Source of the DNA: Lewinellaceae bacterium
Lineage (GTDB): Bacteria; Bacteroidota; Bacteroidia; Chitinophagales; Saprospiraceae
Assembly (NCBI GenBank): GCA_020636105.1
Contig: JACJYL010000002.1
Span: forward strand, 248,001-312,000
DNA length: 64,000 nt
Direction of reading: 5' to 3'
Shown: positions 62,008 through 64,000 of the stretch, in pieces
Layout: every line of letters begins with the position of its first letter
How positions within the stretch are numbered: the stretch's first letter is position 1
Translations under genes and position numbers: made by a program
Notes under the pieces: model-generated
The model's database searches: none
The model's input: only the letters and a program-made list of their open reading frames with translations
What the model was told of the DNA's origin: nothing

Positions 62008-63336
62008 CTATTTCTCTTCCACCAATTCCCCGAAAAGATCGTAATCGGTAGAGTCGATGATTTTTATATTCGCAAAATCCCCGATCCTCAGGTAATATTT
62101 TTGGGCATCTACTAAAACCTCATTATCCACTTCAGGCGAATCGCTTTCTGTTCTGCCTACAAAGTAACCGCCTTCTTTTCTGTCCACCAATACCCGGAAT
62201 ATTTGTCCGACTTTAGCCTGGTTTTTTTCAAAAGATATTTCCTGCTGGATCTCCATGATACGGTTGGCGCGTTCGGCCTTCACTTCCGCAGGAATGTTGT
62301 CCTCCAGTTCATAAGCCCGGGTATCTTCTTCATGGGAATACTGGAAAACGCCCAGCCTTTCGAATTTCATTTCCGCTACAAAGTCACAAAGGTCCTGAAA
62401 ATCTTCTTCCGTTTCTCCGGGAAAACCAACGAGCATGGTCGTTCTGATGGCTATGCCAGGCACTTTTTCCCTGGCCAATGAGATGAGTTGCCTGGTTTCT
62501 TCCTGGGTGATCTGGCGGCGCATGGCCTGCAAGACATTATTGCTCGCGTGCTGGAGCGGGATGTCCAGATAATTGCAAACTTCCTTTCTTCTCGCCATGA
62601 CCTCGAATATTGCTTCCGGAAATTTGGAAGGATAAGCATAATGCAGCCTGATCCATTCAATTCCTTCCACGTCGGCCAAGGCGTCCAACAATTCGGGGAG
62701 TCTGCGTTCTTTATAAAGGTCCAGTCCGTAATAAGTCAGCTCCTGGGCGATGAGCAGCAACTCCTTCACCCCGCGACGGGCCAATGTAGCTGCCTCGGCC
62801 ACCAGGTCTTCGATGGGACGGGAAACGTGTCCTCCACGCATCAGCGGGATAGCACAAAAGGAGCAGGTACGGTTGCAGCCTTCGGCTATTTTCAGGTAGG
62901 CATAATGCATGGGCGTCGTGATGGCCCTTTCCCCGATCAGCTCGTGTTTATAGTCGGCATTCAGGATAGACAACAATCCGGGAAGTTCCAGGGTGCCGAA
63001 AAAGGCATCTACTTCGGGAATGTTCTCTTCCAGGTCATCTTTGTATCGCTGCGATAAACAACCGGTGACGTATAATTTATCGATGCCGCCGTCATTTTTC
63101 ACTTTGGCGTATTGTAAAATGGTATTGACGGACTCTTCCTTGGCCAGGTCGATAAACCCACAGGTATTGATGATAATGATGTTGGGATCCTCTTCATCGG
63201 AATCGTGCACCACATCAAAGTCATTGCCCTGCAACTGGGTAATGAGGTTTTCGGAATCCACCAGGTTCTTTGAACATCCCAGTGTAATCACGTTTACCTT
63301 ATCCTTTTTTAATGTTTTTGTTTTCATGAAGAGCAA
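62008..63336 (-). CDS. rimO: ribosomal protein S12 methylthiotransferase RimO
   Basis: 442 aa radical-SAM enzyme. UPF0004 domain with V-I-T-L-G-C-S-K-N-L-V-D-S-E and N-T-C-G-F-I-D-L-A-K-E-E-S-V-N, radical-SAM site G-C-N-R-T-C-S-F-C-A-I-P-L-M-R-G, and a TRAM domain at the C-terminus. The S-K-N-L-V-D-S-E motif separates RimO from MiaB. It methylthiolates the conserved Asp of ribosomal protein S12. ATG at 63327 (M-K-T-K) is an alternative start. Confidence 0.95.
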   Translation of the reverse strand: MLFMKTKTLKKDKVNVITLGCSKNLVDSENLITQLQGNDFDVVHDSDEEDPNIIIINTCGFIDLAKEESVNTILQYAKVKNDGGIDKLYVTGCLSQRYKDDLEENIPEVDAFFGTLELPGLLSILNADYKHELIGERAITTPMHYAYLKIAEGCNRTCSFCAIPLMRGGHVSRPIEDLVAEAATLARRGVKELLLIAQELTYYGLDLYKERRLPELLDALADVEGIEWIRLHYAYPSKFPEAIFEVMARRKEVCNYLDIPLQHASNNVLQAMRRQITQEETRQLISLAREKVPGIAIRTTMLVGFPGETEEDFQDLCDFVAEMKFERLGVFQYSHEEDTRAYELEDNIPAEVKAERANRIMEIQQEISFEKNQAKVGQIFRVLVDRKEGGYFVGRTESDSPEVDNEVLVDAQKYYLRIGDFANIKIIDSTDYDLFGELVEEK

Positions 63337-63503
63337 AAGTAAGTAAAATGATAAATTTAAAATGGTAAATTTAGAATTATAAAAAGTGCCCCCCCTTTCA
63401 GAATGCTTGAGGAAGGGAATGAATATTTTGAAACAATCTCTCGAAAAATGCTAACTTGTTTTTCGAATTCCCCGAAAAAACCATTCCTAACGAATAAAGA
63501 GTT

Positions 63504-64000
63504 ATGACTTTAGACAAGCCATTATTGGAAAAATTTGAGCTGCAACTCAATCCGCAAAATCTCCGGGCGTCAGCATTCCCGTCCACCCTGTTGGGGTACG
63601 GAGAAATTTCTTCCATTTTCCGACTGGACCAAATGCCGGAGATCGCCCTTAAAAGAATGCCGCTGTTTTCCGACTTGGAGCAGGCACGGGCCTATGAAGC
63701 CAGTTATTATGAATATTGTACCGCCTTGACCCAAGCTGGTCTCAGGCTGCCCGGACACGACACCCATATCATTAAAAAATCAGCCGGTCTTTTTGTTTTA
63801 TATATTGCCCAGGAAAGTTTTAAGCCTGAAAATTTTGGTCATAAGTTAATCCATTCCCGGGATGAAATATTCTCCGCCGATCTGATATTGCGGATCGTCA
63901 AAGCACTAAAAATGGTATGGTCCTTTAATGAAACGGCCGCTCCCGGTTTGGAACTCGCCATTGACGGACAGATCAGCAACTGGGTTTTAAACGAAACAGA
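63504..64000 (+). CDS. uncharacterised protein, N-terminal part (kinase-like; partial at window edge)
   Basis: At least 165 codons, open to the window end. G-Y-G-E-I-S-S-I-F-R-L followed by A-L-K-R-M-P-L-F resembles the Gly-rich loop and Lys of a protein-kinase-like fold; I believe similar proteins are classed as DUF6206 but cannot check. The start ATG at 63504 is the first in frame after a clean spacer. Confidence 0.5.
   Translation, partial: MTLDKPLLEKFELQLNPQNLRASAFPSTLLGYGEISSIFRLDQMPEIALKRMPLFSDLEQARAYEASYYEYCTALTQAGLRLPGHDTHIIKKSAGLFVLYIAQESFKPENFGHKLIHSRDEIFSADLILRIVKALKMVWSFNETAAPGLELAIDGQISNWVLNET

Overview
The window looks like chromosomal DNA of a Bacteroidota member, most likely of the Saprospiraceae/Chitinophagia type. 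Supporting signs are T9SS type A and type B C-terminal sorting domains, one-protein hybrid two-component regulators ending in AraC domains, SPOR-like and DUF4199 proteins, a TonB receptor with a carboxypeptidase-regulatory-like N-terminus, and promoter-like TAnnTTTG boxes. I saw no rRNA, tRNA, CRISPR array or insertion sequence.

Layout. 1-4.6 kb: small metabolic and secreted proteins (pterin dehydratase end, alpha/beta hydrolase, DinB-like, FMN-binding NimA-like, M43 metalloprotease lipoprotein). 4.7-10.6 kb: two tandem 957-aa hybrid sensor/regulators whose C-terminal 60% is almost identical in DNA while their TPR sensor halves differ. 10.7-13.1 kb: membrane proteins and a dihaem cytochrome c. 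13.5-25.2 kb: a 2571-aa modular surface protein with a type B sorting domain, a VIT-domain secreted protein and a helical cytoplasmic protein. 26-52.4 kb: a large biosynthetic locus. 52.5-63.3 kb: glycosyltransferases, YkuK-like protein, DUF4199 proteins, a dihydroorotase-like pseudoenzyme, a large membrane protein and RimO. The window ends inside a further gene.

The most interesting part is 26-52.4 kb. It combines (a) an aryl-polyene/flexirubin-type type II fatty acid pathway and (b) a RiPP (ribosomal peptide) pathway. The polyene part has an ECF sigma factor, hotdog dehydratases, thioesterase, several ketosynthases including a Cys-less partner, ACP, AMP-ligase, tyrosine ammonia-lyase, methyltransferase, ketoreductase, DUF2141 protein and PPTase. 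The RiPP part has three nearly identical 53-54 aa precursor peptides with a conserved S-W-R-C-D-D-N core, an M50 peptide metalloprotease, an arginase-family enzyme with an extra N-terminal domain, a lauroyl-transferase-like acyltransferase with an extra C-terminal domain, a GT1 glycosyltransferase, an ABC exporter, and an opposed ATP-grasp/SPASM-like cassette. The metalloprotease, arginase and acyltransferase each carry a small PqqD/RRE-like region, which suggests that all three dock on the same leader.

My working model (inference) is a ribosomal peptide whose single core arginine is converted to ornithine by the peptide arginase. It may then be acylated, possibly with a p-coumarate-primed aryl-polyene chain, and glycosylated, before being exported. 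Hairpins at 37.2, 43.7, 47.3 and 52.4 kb divide the locus into transcription segments. A shared GTAACC-N18/19-GTC element upstream of the TonB receptor gene and of the methyltransferase gene is a candidate target of the local ECF sigma factor.
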